Assembly: GCA_011800805.1 (NCBI GenBank)
Contig: MPNW01000062.1
Location: 208,918 to 272,917, forward strand
Source: Hirudo medicinalis
Taxonomy: Eukaryota > Annelida > Clitellata > Hirudinida > Hirudinidae
Length of the DNA stretch: 64,000 bases
Direction: 5' to 3'
Shown: positions 11,593-25,600 of the stretch, one piece after another
How positions within the stretch are numbered: position 1 is the stretch's first letter
Layout: every line of letters begins with the position of its first letter
The notes under the pieces: generated by a model
What the model was told of the DNA's origin: nothing
What the model saw: the letters and a program-made list of their open reading frames with translations, nothing else
The model's database searches: none
Made by a program: the position numbers and the translations under genes

Positions 11593-14500
11593 TAATAACC
11601 ATATCCATTTCAAACATCAAGCAAGCCAGGCATGTACTACTTCCAAACGGCTGGATTGAACCTGGATGAACGAAGGACGTGCATCGTGCAAGTGCGTGAA
11701 AGGCAGAGGTGGGTTTGACAAACTCCTCACTTCCTGCCTGGCTGACTCTTGCCCATAAGTTGTACAGATTGCCTGCTCCCTCTAAAGAATATTCCTGCCT
11801 TTTCCTTAGAAACGCAAATGGAGAAATTTCTATTTGTTACTTAATTTGGAAATTATATTAGATTCAGGACTGATCGGCGTCGAGATAAAAAGATAGTTTA
11901 TATTTTACTTTATCCACGCTCATAAGTTTACAGAATTATTTTAAAAGTTCAGTATTTATTTAAAATTACCGTTTAGTATTAAGTCAAGTTAAAAAGTTGT
12001 TCGAATAAATATAATTTGTTCATAAATCTTTATTTCACAAGTAAAAATTTCGCATAGGAATGAATCCCAGAGAATTGTTCAATAATTTAGGGGAAAAAAT
12101 GACAAATGGCCATTTAATTAGTTATTATTAAAAATCATTTGGTTATTGAATAATTATTAATTATATTAATTATTAAAAATTAATTTCATGTTCAGGGAGT
12201 ACAGAGTCACAGTGGAAGATGAGCATTTCGATCCACAAATCATCGTTGTTGAAGAAGGAGACAGAGTTTGGTGGGACTGGACTAAAAACGAGGTTGTTTG
12301 AGATGAATTTGGGCCAAGTCACGGGAAAAAACCAAATCACTGGCTGTAACCTTTGGTAACCCGCATCATCCTTAACTAACCGTAAACCTGGAGAATCGTG
12401 GAGAATTGACGAAATTTGGTCCAGCGAATTGGCTATTGCCCGTGACTTCTCCAATTACAGCTCGAGATTTCATTGCCTGTAATCGATAATCTGTTTTAAT
12501 TATTTATTTATCGTTAAGACAATTTATTTAAGTTATAATTTAATCGGAATATTCGAATATTACAAATTCGAACATCTTCCACGAAATTCAATCCCTATTT
12601 TCAGGGTGATAAATACCATTGCATCTTCGAGGCAAACGTGTCGAAAGATGGAAAACTGGAGGTGATTATAAAATGAATATTGATTATAAAACGGGAATAA
12701 TGCTTTGTTGTTTTTATGTTTGTTTCGAAATATTCTGTTTTTAAATATAAAGAACTTTATCATGCATAGGCTTGGCTTTTATAATAAAACAAACTAATTT
12801 TATTCAATAAATTCAACAGCAAAGCGAAAGTGGAATTGCATGGAGACGTCCCACGTAAGCCTTTGATGGGAAAATTCCTTTTAAATTCAGGGTTTTTATC
12901 AGAAAGAACGAAATTATTTGCAGAAAATTCGGACTCATATCTCGGGAATTCTTTCAAGCAGGGGTATATTTTTATGGAGACCGGGAATTTCAGAAAGTTG
13001 CAAATTACGTCTGCACCGTGATTGTTAAACCTGCACAGAATGATCACTTCATTGAGGTCAATAAAACTGGTTTTGTGCCAGGTGAGTTACAATGACAAGA
13101 GTTCTCAGAAGTTTGAAGAATTCTTTTTCATGATGCTCGAATAAAACTTCAATGAATTATGAATTATTGAAAGTTATATTCAAAAGAGTGCATTATAAAA
13201 TGCATTATTTGTTATTCCATTCGCTTCAAAAGCAATTCTTTTTTATCCGAATTTTGAGGTTTAAAGTGACACTTCCTCAAACATAATTTACTGTTTCCTT
13301 ACCATTTTTTTATGTTGCGAAAACTTTTTCCCCTTCGAAAGGACGTTAGAAACGAATTACCCGTGGAGTAGTAAATCTTTTCAGTATAAAAACTTTCAAA
13401 TTTATTTCTTGGAAAATATCACGGCACATTTCCACCCTGTTGGAAAAAGGAATGATCCTCATAAAAATGTCATGTAGAAGTATAGAGATAATTAGAAATA
13501 GTATTTATGAAGTCCCACGACACTTGTCTCTCCCAAGAAAGCCAATTACGTTGGAAATAGAAGCAACTATTCCTCCCAGGCCTTGAAAGAGCCAAATTCT
13601 CTCGTGAAATAAACAAGCTCTGAATAATTAATGTTAATAAAAAAAAGTATAGAGAACGTCAAAATTTAATCACAGGCAAAAATTGCCTTATTTTCTTAAA
13701 ATAAAATTAAAATAAAAACCTCAAACTTTTGAGGTTTGCGTTCTTTCCTTGTGTATATTGTTACACTTCATAACTTTGCACATCTCAACTTCTGCCTTCA
13801 AAGGCAATACATAAATGTTTCACAAGCCAAACTTACAAGTGCCTACTTATCCTTACAGTGGCATAAATTTCATAAACAGGATATAATATAATTTCTGAAT
13901 GATTTATCAGAATATTATGTATTAATTATGTAATGTCATTCGGATGTAGCAATTAATTATAAAATCAATTAGCTTTGATTTATTAAACATTCATTAAACG
14001 TTTCTATGGAGAAATTAAAAGAAACAATCATTTCCAATCCAATCCAAGATCTACTCCACGTGATGCTTGGAGACAGGATATGGTTTACCTGGCTGATCGA
14101 GAAAGACGAAAATTTGGAGGACCTGGACAAGTACATCGTTCAACTGGATAAAACGACAACTGGTGACCTTCCAAAGGCTGGTCCAGAAAAATCAGGTGAA
14201 CATTTCCCTACTTACCAAACTGCCACTCCTTGTGAACATGTCACCAGTTTTATCAAAATCTGTATTTATTAATAATCGCTTAAATGAATGTTATTAAGAA
14301 ACTAACTTTATGAATTATGAAACTAACATTTAAATAAATTATTAAACCAAAAAATATGAGAAAAAAGTGTTAAACAGAAGAACAGCATATGGACGACTTA
14401 TTGGCAATTCAAAAGTACCAGGTAGGATTGGAACTTGTTCTTGCCAATCAAATAGGTGTCTACCACCACCTCCAAAGACACTCTGGGAGCACCTGTTCTC

Positions 14501-17500
14501 TTATCTGTAAAGACGGGTCCAGGGTAATTCAAACGAATTCTAAACGAAATTCTAAATTCTAAATAATCTAACTATTTACGCAATTTAAAAACTATTACCG
14601 AATTACAGAATTAAATCATAGCATTTAATTGTAATTATGCTATTGAAGAATACATTATTTTATTGCAATTATTGCATTAGATTGAAAAAAGATGTTATTT
14701 CGTTTTTGGAATGAAAAAAATTGATAATGACTTTAATCGGGTTTAATGAGGAGTTTGTAATAAAAGTAAGCTTTTGTGATTTTAAGATTGATATCCTCAT
14801 GTTTTTGGCTCATTTTGTCACCTAATACTGGTTATTGATTTTATTAAAAGTTTATCATAATTTCTCTAAATAAACATTTTATCTCGAAGCATAATTACAT
14901 GTATTCCTCAACGATGAAATCACACATCAGTTAGTGACCTCTAATAAAGAAAAACTAGTTAACCCACAACAGAATCACACAATCACAGTAACAGACAGCG
15001 GTTTTGAACCAAGTCACCTCACTGCCTACCTTAACGACAGGGTCTGGTGGATTTGGCAGGACGCTAAGAGAATGCACAGCATCATTCAAGTATGAAGCCA
15101 ACAACTGATCATAACTACGAATTGTAATATCATGCATAAATATTGAAATTTTATTTGTATTCGTTATTTGATTAAATCATGTGTCTTTATTCTATTATAT
15201 TATTTTACTACAATGTTTCGTTTATTATTGTTATCATTAGTAGCAGGAGTTGTGAATTAAATTATATTGTGTTATATATTACTAATTACAAAATACAACA
15301 TCGCGAATGTTATTTATTATTATTATTATTANTTACTACAATGTTTCGTTTATTATTGTTATCATTAGTAGCAGGAGTTGTGAATTAAATTATATTGTGT
15401 TATATATTACTAATTACAAAATACAACATCGCGAATGTTATTTATTATTATTATTATTATTATTATCCAGGTAAACTCTTCGGGTAGAGAAACTGATGGA
15501 GGTATCGCGAGTGGGTATCCGATGTTCAGTCCATCAGCGTTTGTTTTCCAATTCCAGGAGGCTGGAAAGTATCATTACAAAAGGTTATTGCTTTGTTTTA
15601 ATGGTTCTCTTATTAACTCATTAATTATAAGTTATGTCATAACTTGTTAAGTATTTATCATTTAATTGGAACGTTTGTATATATGTTTAGAAATTAAAGA
15701 TTTAAACGGACCATCAGTTGGAATAATGATAATGGTTTAAGTTCTTGGTGCGGAAACAAATTTGAAATACTTTAAAAAAATATATTCGAAATAAATTTGT
15801 AAGCTTTATAATTTGATACTAAAATTTCCAAGCACACTAAATGCTTCAGATATTAGTTAAAACAAAAATCAGTTGAGAGATTTTACCTCACAAAATGGCA
15901 TCAACTTGAAGTTGTTTTGTTAAAAAAAAAGAAGACTAATTTAATTTTGTTAATCTCAATTTTTGAAGCGATTAAGTTTCGCAATTACATAATTGATCAC
16001 ATTGTGCTGCGTTGACATTTATTTTTGATAATTAATTGACATTTATCAACAACAGTCCAGGTCACGTTGACGAAGTTGTAGGAATGATTGACATCCACTT
16101 GAGACCAGCAGTTGGTTCCAAAATTATTTCCATCCTAAAATACTTAGATTTGATCGAATATTTAACTCATTAATAAAAAAAAATCTTTAAATTCAAAATA
16201 AACAATTTAATTTAATCTCATTAATATTTTAAACTCGTCTGCCAGGTGGTTCCGGTTGCAGTGGGTCCCGGTGCTATGGACCCGGAACCGGTTACCGTGG
16301 CAACGAACGACGTGGTGGCTTGGGTGTTCTCACGGCCCACCCCTTATGATGTACAGGAAGTAAACACTTTCGATGACGTCATGAATGCTCAGACTGTGCC
16401 TCAGGGAATTCCGCCAAGGTGACTGATTTTTTTAGCAGTTTGATAAAACTTCCGACTGAAAGCTTTAAGAGCTTCTCCAATATTTTATACCTTCTTTCTT
16501 TTTATTATTTTAGTACGAAATGCATCGAAATTAAATAAAAACTAAAACTAATAACATGCGATTGAAAGTATTTTTGTTTGCAGAAAATAAAAATTGATTT
16601 TGAATTTTTGTGAATAAATTTCAAGGAAATGCATGTGCAAACTTTTCAAAGAACCTGGAGTTTTCCATCATTCCAGCAGGTCTTTCGTGGACCCCAACAA
16701 TCGTTCGGTGAATATGCGAAATAATTAATTGAATAATATATGGGACTGGAATAATAGCGTAAATAATTAAGGGACTGTGAATAAATCAGACAATAATATG
16801 AATTGGTAATTACGAATGTGACAAATTATGAACGAAAATAATTAAATTTATCTTAACATAAAAATCTTAAAATTAATTTCATCCTTCCTTAAGAACAGGT
16901 CTTAGAGAATTATGATTTGAAATTGTTTTTTTTTTAGAATATCGTCGTTTGCTGGCTGACCTCTCATTCTGCTTCAAAATCACAAATCACTTTATTCACA
17001 CGACAATTCCTCTCATCAGCTCAAACTGTTATAGAACCCGAGGCCACAATCACAAATTAACAACCGGCAAATTCCGTTGCGAGACCTCAAAACACTTCTT
17101 TTGCAACCGCNTCTTGGGACAATAATTTCTAAGCTTTTTCGTGTGCCTTTTGTTTGTTGCTCGAATGTTTTTTTGTTTGTTTGTTTACATTTTCCTTGGT
17201 CATGCAAGCGGCTGTAAGCCCTTTGACCTCGTGTAAATGGATAGATAGATATGATGAAACACCAGCATCGTCTTAATTAAGATTTTTAAACTACCAATCA
17301 AAGACTGCCAAGTTGAACTACGATGAATCTTGATAATTATTATTTATTTTATCACAAATATTTTAATTTGAAAGTCAAGAGCACAAGACCAACAGATCAG
17401 TTCGGTAATTGTGTCTGATCCCGAGGATGCTGTGGTCATAAGAATTGATGAGGATGGCTTCCATCCACCCCATCTTGACCTACCCGAGGTTCTTGAAGTG

Positions 17501-18796
17501 CAGTTACATTTCAATTACATAATTTTCCCATTATTTTAAAATTCAACATCAATTAAAAAAATTTAATTTAAAGTATGAACCTAATTATAAAAAATTATAA
17601 CAGTTTTTAGAATGATTTTGGTTAATGTTTTTTGCCGAAACTGAGAACCATGTTTAAATGATTTAAAATTTAAATCTAAATTTTAAATGAATGCGCAATT
17701 TTTATTTTTATTTTGTACGCAATGTCTATTTTGAAATCTACTTTATCATAAACATTGTATAATTATGTAATCATTATTATTGTCAATTTATATTTATTAT
17801 TATTATTATTATTTATCTTTTATTGATTTGTTTCAATGTCAAATATATTTAGGCACGAGTTAAATAAATCGAGCCAAATGCCATACCTTCAAATGGAAAT
17901 GATTGATGAAAATGTTTTTTTTTTGTGTGAGTTTTTTATAATAAAATATCTACAACTTCTTGGAAAGTCAGTGAAGTTCTAGAGAAACTTCCTACATTAG
18001 ATATCGATGTTAACATGGCAGGCATTGTTTTTAATGACTTGTTTCTGTTGCTAAACATTTCCCAATATTTTCATTTCGATTAAAAAATTGAGAATAAATT
18101 ATGGCTGAACGAAAACCAGTTTTAAAAACCATTCCCTGGATTTGTTGAAATAAATGTGGATTAAAAAAATAATATTTAATTGTTTTAATATATTACATTA
18201 TATAGGTTATGTAATTAATAAATTATTTATCAATATAATATTAATTAAAATTAGTTTAATAATGAAATTAGACTTATTAATAATGTTTCGATGAACAGGA
18301 TGATTTCGTCATCTTTGATTGGAGGGAAACTGACCAACCACAAAACGTTGTCGAGATCGATAAAGATGGGGTTTCTTGAGAATTTGTTTTATAATAATAA
18401 TTTCAATTCATAAATATTTATATCTATTTATATATATTTATATTTACACGGTTGAGTCGTCATCGTCATAACCTTTAATCTTCTCATCACTTATTCATAA
18501 CCACCAATGGCACAATGCGATTAACGATGCAACAAATGTCACAAAATACCAGACACAACAACTCATAAATATTCATAAAAATCAAAACCACCATCAGCGG
18601 CCGATCGAGTTTCTCGACAACTCAGCCAACTACGACAGCAACAATGAAGAGGAGAGCGCGGGAAGCGCCATCAGAAGCGGTGAACCGGAACTGGAAAGTT
18701 CATTCCAGCATTATTTCGACCTGTCAGGAGTTTTCCGTTTCACCTCCGACTGTGGACTTCCTGGACGAACGTGCGTCGTGAATGTCAGGAAGAATG
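9681..18796 (+). CDS. Giant gene, block 1: about seven cupredoxin-like repeats (20 exons)
   Basis: Exons: 9681-9980, 10395-10463, 10585-10697, 11044-11307, 11374-11415, 11622-11708, 12196-12292, 12605-12661, 12820-12854, 12924-13081, 14022-14195, 14378-14523, 14973-15089, 15471-15583, 16056-16110, 16246-16418, 16626-16702, 17382-17488, 18299-18370, 18598-18796. The recurring motif is F-x-P-x-x-(I/L) followed by a short acidic turn, then V-W-W-x-W, as in GFEPRII with VVWTW, HFDPQII with RVWWDW, and GFEPSHL with RVWWIW. Each copy ends in an (A/P/S)G-x-Y/F strand such as AGDYHF, PGMYYF, AGVYFY, AGKYHY, PGVFHH or SGVFRF. This is the strand pattern of plastocyanin-type beta sandwiches. The fifth repeat is the most canonical: MHSIIQ supplies a His, and YHYKSPGH followed by GM supplies a second His and a Met, but the usual Cys position is Ser. 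The other copies lack most ligands, so copper binding is doubtful and a structural or binding role is more likely. Confidence 0.7.
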
Positions 18797-18898
18797 GTCA
18801 GTTTTTCATCAATCGGGGTTCTGTTTGATTCCACGGCTTCTTTTATGGATTGCAAACATTAAATACGAATAATACAAATAATACAAATAATAATAATA

Positions 18899-18929
<31 letters not shown>

Positions 18930-19602
18930 GAAGAAGAATTTCGAGCACCAAGACATATATTATACCAATACTGATTGGTGCTGTGGGGACAATGAGCAAA
19001 ACCCTAACAAGAATCTTAGAAGAAATACCAGGCAATAATAATAATAATAGTAATAACAGTAATCATAATAATTATAATAGTAATAATTATAATATTAATA
19101 ACAATAATAATAATAATAATAACAATAATAATAATAACAATAATAATAATAATAACAATAGAAATAATAACAATAATATTAACAATGACAATAATATTAA
19201 CAATGACAATAATATTAACAATAACAATAATAATAACAGTAATAATAATATTTACTAATTATTGTCAGCCGATGCTATTGAAATGCATTAACCGTTTCTT
19301 TACAAATAATGACATATTTTCAAATGTTCGCATCACTTTATTTTCCATCAATTTAACATGAAACCATCTCACATGGCAACAGTTGGCAAGACGGATATGC
19401 CAGAAATTGTCGGCTACGAAAACAGGGCTCTCAAGGTACCCCAGCACCAAGAAGTTCATCTTAAGTGCAAAGATCCAAAAGCTGTCATCTATTATACTCT
19501 CGATGGGGGCCTGCCCTATTTGCACCGGACGAATATTCTGGTTGGATGATTTCCTATTAAAGTCTTGAGGACGTGATGTTACATGTTTTCATTGACTGGC
19601 TA

Positions 19603-19635
<33 letters not shown>

Positions 19636-22600
19636 TTAGTAACTTTTGTTTCCGGAAATTTTTTATGATAGATTTGTATTTGGACTTCATAAATAATCTT
19701 TTGAAAGTGTTCTGTCGGCTGATGGCGGGTGCGAAAAAAAGATTTTTGGCCAGATATATTTTTATTTTATAGATATATATTTTTATTTTTTAGATACATA
19801 TTTTTTTTATTTTCTTTATTTATTATCAACTTCGGTCAAAGGGTCATTCGACCTCTTACATGACCAAATGTACTCAAGAAAAAAGAAATGCACAAATTTG
19901 AGCGAAAGCAACAATGACAGCACAAAACTAAACTAAGCCCCCGTAGCTCAAAATAAAAAACAAAAATTAATTGCATTCGTTTTTGGACGCAAAAAAAGGA
20001 AAATATTTGCAGGTGAGACATTGATTTAAGTTAAGTTCACGAGTAAAAGCAAGAAACAGGTGATGAATTTACAATATCGGCAGGCAGGGAGTTCCACGAT
20101 CTAACAACTCGGTTGCAGAAGAAATTCTTAGTAGTTTCACATCTGATTTTACTAGTTCTTAGTTTAAATTTGTGACCTCATGACCTAGAACATGTTGAGG
20201 GTAGGAGAGAGAAGGAGGAGGTGCAATTAAGCAGTCCCCTTCTTAACTTGAATTTATTAAATAACTATTAAATTAAGTATGACTCCAAGCCTAAAATATT
20301 TATGTATTTTCTCAAATTTCGTCTTCTCTTTTGTTGTCGAATCTCATTAGTCACTCCACGTTCCAGAAATACGATGCAGGACAAGGAATCCAGTTGTCCA
20401 CTGTCGGAATAACCTTCGTCAGGGCATTGGCAGTTTCCCCTGGTCTCAGAAGAAGTGATGTCTTCACGTCAAAGTAGGGGGGACTTCTCTCTCTCTCTTC
20501 TCTCTCCTTTCCACCTCGATAACGTGGATTGATAAATTTCTTTCATTTCCCGCAAGGAAATTTGTTGTACTTCCACAAGACGAAGATTCCATTGGAAGAA
20601 TTCCCTTGAGAAATGAAAGCCTTGTTTGTAAAGCGGATGAAGTAAGCTGGCATTATGATTGCTTGTTAAATCTATTTGTTTTTGCAGCCAAACTCAATAA
20701 ATTTGTAATTTATATATATTATTCGCATCATTAATTTTAACAAATGCGTTCTTATAAATACTATGTTATTTATACTATACTACACGATACTAAAATACTA
20801 TTTCAGGGTTCAGCCACTCACCCCGTTACGATTGAAGCGACCCCCATCAAGTCTGGCTCCTCAATAATTCATTGGAATCAAGATTTTACTCAACAAACAT
20901 CCGGTTTAAAGGTCTACCACATGAGATGATTGCGTCACAAATTCACATTTATATAAAGCTTTATTACTGCTAGTAACAAGAGGATTTATTTATTTGAACC
21001 GAAATACAATGATTTGAAATAGTTTTATCTGCAGCTTCATGTCAACGGAGTTCCAAGTAGTATTTTAGTCGATCCACGATGTCATGGTCTGAAACTCACT
21101 GGCCTATCACCTGATTCTAATTACAACGTCAAGATCATCTCCCAACCAACCAACGACATCGACTATCTCCTCCAATCAAACATACTGGTATTAAATGTTA
21201 TACAGAGTATTTGCACAAAATATTAAGAGTCCAGTCATTTTTCCCTTACGTCCATCTAGAGAAAAAAAATGTTTTTCTATTAAAGTGAATAATTAACCAT
21301 TAATTAATTGGAATTAATTAGAATTTAACGACTTAAATTTTTAATGTTTCAAGAAGTTAAATTTTATATCAATCAAAACCCAGGATTTGCAAAGGTCACG
21401 TGACGATGGAGATTTTGTGATCTTTCTGAAAACTGCACCGAGCCAGGATTCGATTCTGCTGATGTGGAATTTTTTGGATGGAAGCGTGGAAGGGTTCCAG
21501 GTGTTTTTGAACGGAGTCCCGTGCGGTCACACGGTAATTGTGGAAAAGTCCAAAATCCTATTTTTTTACAATAACATTTAAGATGTCATGTTATCGACTT
21601 GTACATTATTTAATTTGGGATTATTTCGAATTGTAAATATTTTACACAACAAACCATAACTCAGCAATTGATATTTAATAGTTGATATTTATGCATTTTC
21701 TTCAATAATTCACAGATTCATCCTAATGTTTCTCAAGAAACATATTCAGTTTTGTTGAGCAGTTTGAAATATCGGACTTTACACAAAGTTTTAGTAGCTG
21801 CCATTTTCAATGGTAATTTAGTTTAATAATAATAATAGTAATAATAATAATAATAAATAATTTTAAAAAAGTGATAATAATAATATTAATAATAATAACA
21901 ATAATAATAATAATAATGACAAGTTATTCTTGTAGTTGTTGCAATTAACAGCACAATATTTCTAAAAACATTTAAGGGGGTAAAGAACTTTTGCCATCCA
22001 ATGAACTTGTATTTATTCTTCCACTGGATGAGAGGTGCATCCTTCTGCCTGGAAAAGATGGTACTGAAATAATCAGGGCTGAAGAATTGGTTCTAACAGG
22101 TTTTAGTGTTTTTTTAATGTTTTTAAAATTAGTTTATCCACAAATTATTTTTTTAGGCTAAAGTTGTTGCAGAGCCAAAATTAAAATGATTTATAAACGG
22201 CCGAAATACTATATCATCAATTTGGAAAAAATATAATATCTTAAAAATGTTAATTTAAGAATGAGTATAAACTGACCATAGATTTATTTGATGCAATTTG
22301 CAATTTGATGAATATTTCAAAAACATCGTATATATTAAACTTCAAGGAAAGGAAATTATTCGAACCGGCCAATTACGCGAACTGTTTTATTTTTTCAGTA
22401 AGAAAGATGCGTGGATGGAATATTTTTATTTTTAATGCAATTCACCTGGAAAAGTGCTTTTCCCTGTAAGCCACAAAAAATGAACGGAATAAACCTAAGG
22501 ACATTTAATTCTTAACAAATCAATTATTGAATAATCCTTTGCAAATTGAAAACTCAATTGATTAAAATCAATTTTGATTGTGATGCTTGATGAAATGGTA

Positions 22601-25600
22601 GATTTATTCCCCAACGAGGAAATCAATGAATCGGCTGAAACAAAGTCATTTTGCGCTGAAGTGGAGTTAATTGAGAATTACAACCCACTTGGAAATTATG
22701 ATCTCGTAAAAGAACTTCCTTGTGAAGGAGTGTCCGCGCAACAACAGTTCTGGAATGAACTGCCTCTGACAACAACTACTACTACTACTTTTCGAAATGA
22801 TCCAACGACACTTGATGAGCTTCCTAGATTGGAGGAATCGTTAAATATTGGATTCGATGGACTAAATGGCATTGTTAATGACGACCAACTGCAGCAACAA
22901 CAAATTATGGATGCGGAGTGCAACGACCTTCAGAACGACCCATTTTCAAGCGACACAACAAATCTCTACCCCGATCAGCAAGTCGTTTTGAATGAGGGCC
23001 TCCAACGGCAAATATATCCTTATTTCAAAATGGCTTACCCTCAAGATGTTTACACCAAAATTCCTGGGGATTTAATGCAAACATTTGACGAATATGGAGG
23101 GCACTTGGGCCACTTTGAAGAAACCAATTTCTATGACGGCATAAATGAAGAGCTTTTGCATTCAAAGACACTTCCCAATCCCATTGATCAGGACTACGCT
23201 TTCGAAAGCAGCAACTTATTTCAACTTTACCAAGATGATTCTGCAAATGGTGCTTATAATGACATCAACCAACAATACAATTATGGTGTCGATCCATACA
23301 TTTATTATGGATATCCGGATTATCTGTACTTAGATCAAAATGATTTTTATAATCACCGAGATCAAGTATACGACAATCCTAGAAATTATGCTGCGAATAA
23401 TTATGTCGGTCAAAATACCATCGATGATGATCAAAAACATGTTCAGGGCTCTTTAGAGGAAGGAATTGAGTTAAAGAACTTTCAGGAAACCATTGAAACA
23501 AGCTATCCAAATGATATAGTTGAAATTTCTCCATTTTCTTCCTCACACGAGCTTCTCACGAAACCAAACGACAAACCTTTCAACACCAAGGTTGAACGTC
23601 TCAACATTTCCGAGTCTTTCGACACTTTGACTTCGAATTACAACAGCTCCCGTTACAGCAACCAGGAACCAACAAACCTCAAAGGATTTCCTTCTTATCC
23701 TCCTCTAGTTGTTAAATCCTCTAGGAAATCAAAGGCCAATAAATCAAAAAAAATCAAATCTAAATCTCGATTTTCAAACAAACAGCTCAAAGAATGTTTT
23801 TCCGAGTCCGTAGAAGGTGACGGCTCCTCAGGATTCCCCGGGGATCATCTTTGTGTCGCATGCAGATGCCAATTCCAGGGGCCGGAAATGTTATCCGAAA
23901 ATGAAAGTTTCGGACAATCTGTATCAGAATGTGACACTTCAATTAGTACCCCGCTTAATCCGAAAATAAAGCACATTGCAAATGCTGAGAATAAACATAA
24001 AAATCCATTTCAACTCAAATATTTAGTCCTGAAAACTTCACAAGATACCCAAGGTATATAAGGTTTAGATATTTTTTGAAGTGGAAAACTCTAAATAAAT
24101 CAATCATTGCGTATTTCCTATAAGATTTTCTCAGCGAAGAAAATTTGACTTCTGACCCACCAGGAGACGGTTAAGTAAATTGGCTGTGGTCACTTGAGAA
24201 ATTATCTGCACAAATAATGTCTTTAATAGGTTTTTATTTATAATTTTGAGATTTCGTTGCCAGTCACCGGCTCACCATTAATAAGTAAAGATGTAGTGAA
24301 ATCACAAGCGATTATTTTTTAATTATTCACATCAAATCACGAGTGAAATAAATAAATGGAATTGAAAATAATCAAATTAAGTAAAAATAACAGATTTTGT
24401 CGGATTTCTAGGCAACAAAAGATCTAAGGAGGTCAGATTTGCTGTGCCAGGAGAAAGTGGTGGCAGCAGCTCAGACGAAACGAGGTCGACCGTTAAAGAT
24501 CTAGTAGTTGAGGAAAGAAATTTTACCACCATTTTACCAACAGAGGCCATAGATGTATGTCCAGAGTTTATAAAAAGGCAATTGTTTTGTATTAAGTGTT
24601 TATTACGACTAGCTTTTTTTTTTTACTACAGGACGATTCGGTTCCAATGGCTCACTTGAGGATTAAAACTGAAAGTGATAATTCCATTGTGGTCTCCTGG
24701 ATTTTCAAAAAAGAATTTGATCCAGATTTTAGAAGAACTTCCAACTACATTAACGTAGTCGGTAAACGCTTCGAGCAAAACATCAATAGCGATCTGAGGT
24801 AATTGATACATTGAATTAATGTAGTAATATGAATGTCATTGTACAATCGTATATATTTTTAAATTGTCTGAATTATCTAATATCATATTTTACCGTCTTT
24901 GCAGACCGGCTATTAGGCGGGTTCTGACTAATTTTAACTTTAATTAAAAGTAAAAATGTTTGACAGCACTTTACATTTTATTTTTATTTGTAATTTATAA
25001 ATACTTGCAAAATTTGTCAACCTACTTGTCGATTTCGAAGGAAAAAAATGTTTCGAAGCTGAAGGCGGGGGAGGGATTTTGCAAAATTGATTATAAATAA
25101 ACTTTTTGCTTTTTAGTTTCGAATGTTTTATGGAAACTGATGGAGCAGAACCTGCAGTACAACACATTTGGAATGTGTCGGAAGGAGATCACTGTACTGT
25201 GAATGGTTTGAGTGAAGATACTAGCTACAGGTATTTAGTAAATTTCTGAAGCAATATCAAATTTAATTTTAAACATTTTTGAATGTATGCACACAGTTAT
25301 TTTTTATTTTTTATTTGAATATCTGAATTCTAGTTTTAAGCCTATTCGACTATCAACAACACTTGTAGGATTCATGTGGTAACCTGTTACGAAAAGATCA
25401 AACCTTCAAAACATGATAAAGTACTCGAGGTGCAAGCTACAAGTCATCCCATCTCTTACAAAACACAGAAGAAAACACAAAATCATTTAAAAATTGATGT
25501 CATTTCTTCTGAGCCAAACGCAGTTTGTATAAAAATTAATTGCAACAGGCTTCACTTAAAAGGGATCAAATAGTCATAACAGTTTTAAAATATCAAATAA

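Noticed and set aside
18850..19258. Poly-Asn open frames
   Set aside because: They are translations of AAT/AAC microsatellites, and the flanking exons join in phase without them.
22397..22466. Exon-like segment with a strong GTAAGC donor before the 1.45-kb exon
   Set aside because: Its phase does not fit the next exon, whereas 22099 to 22602 joins directly in frame.
22574..22601. Start of a separate gene at TTG 22574 or ATG 22583
   Set aside because: TTG is not a usual eukaryotic start, and the frame joins upstream exons. Kept only as an alternative for ATG 22583.
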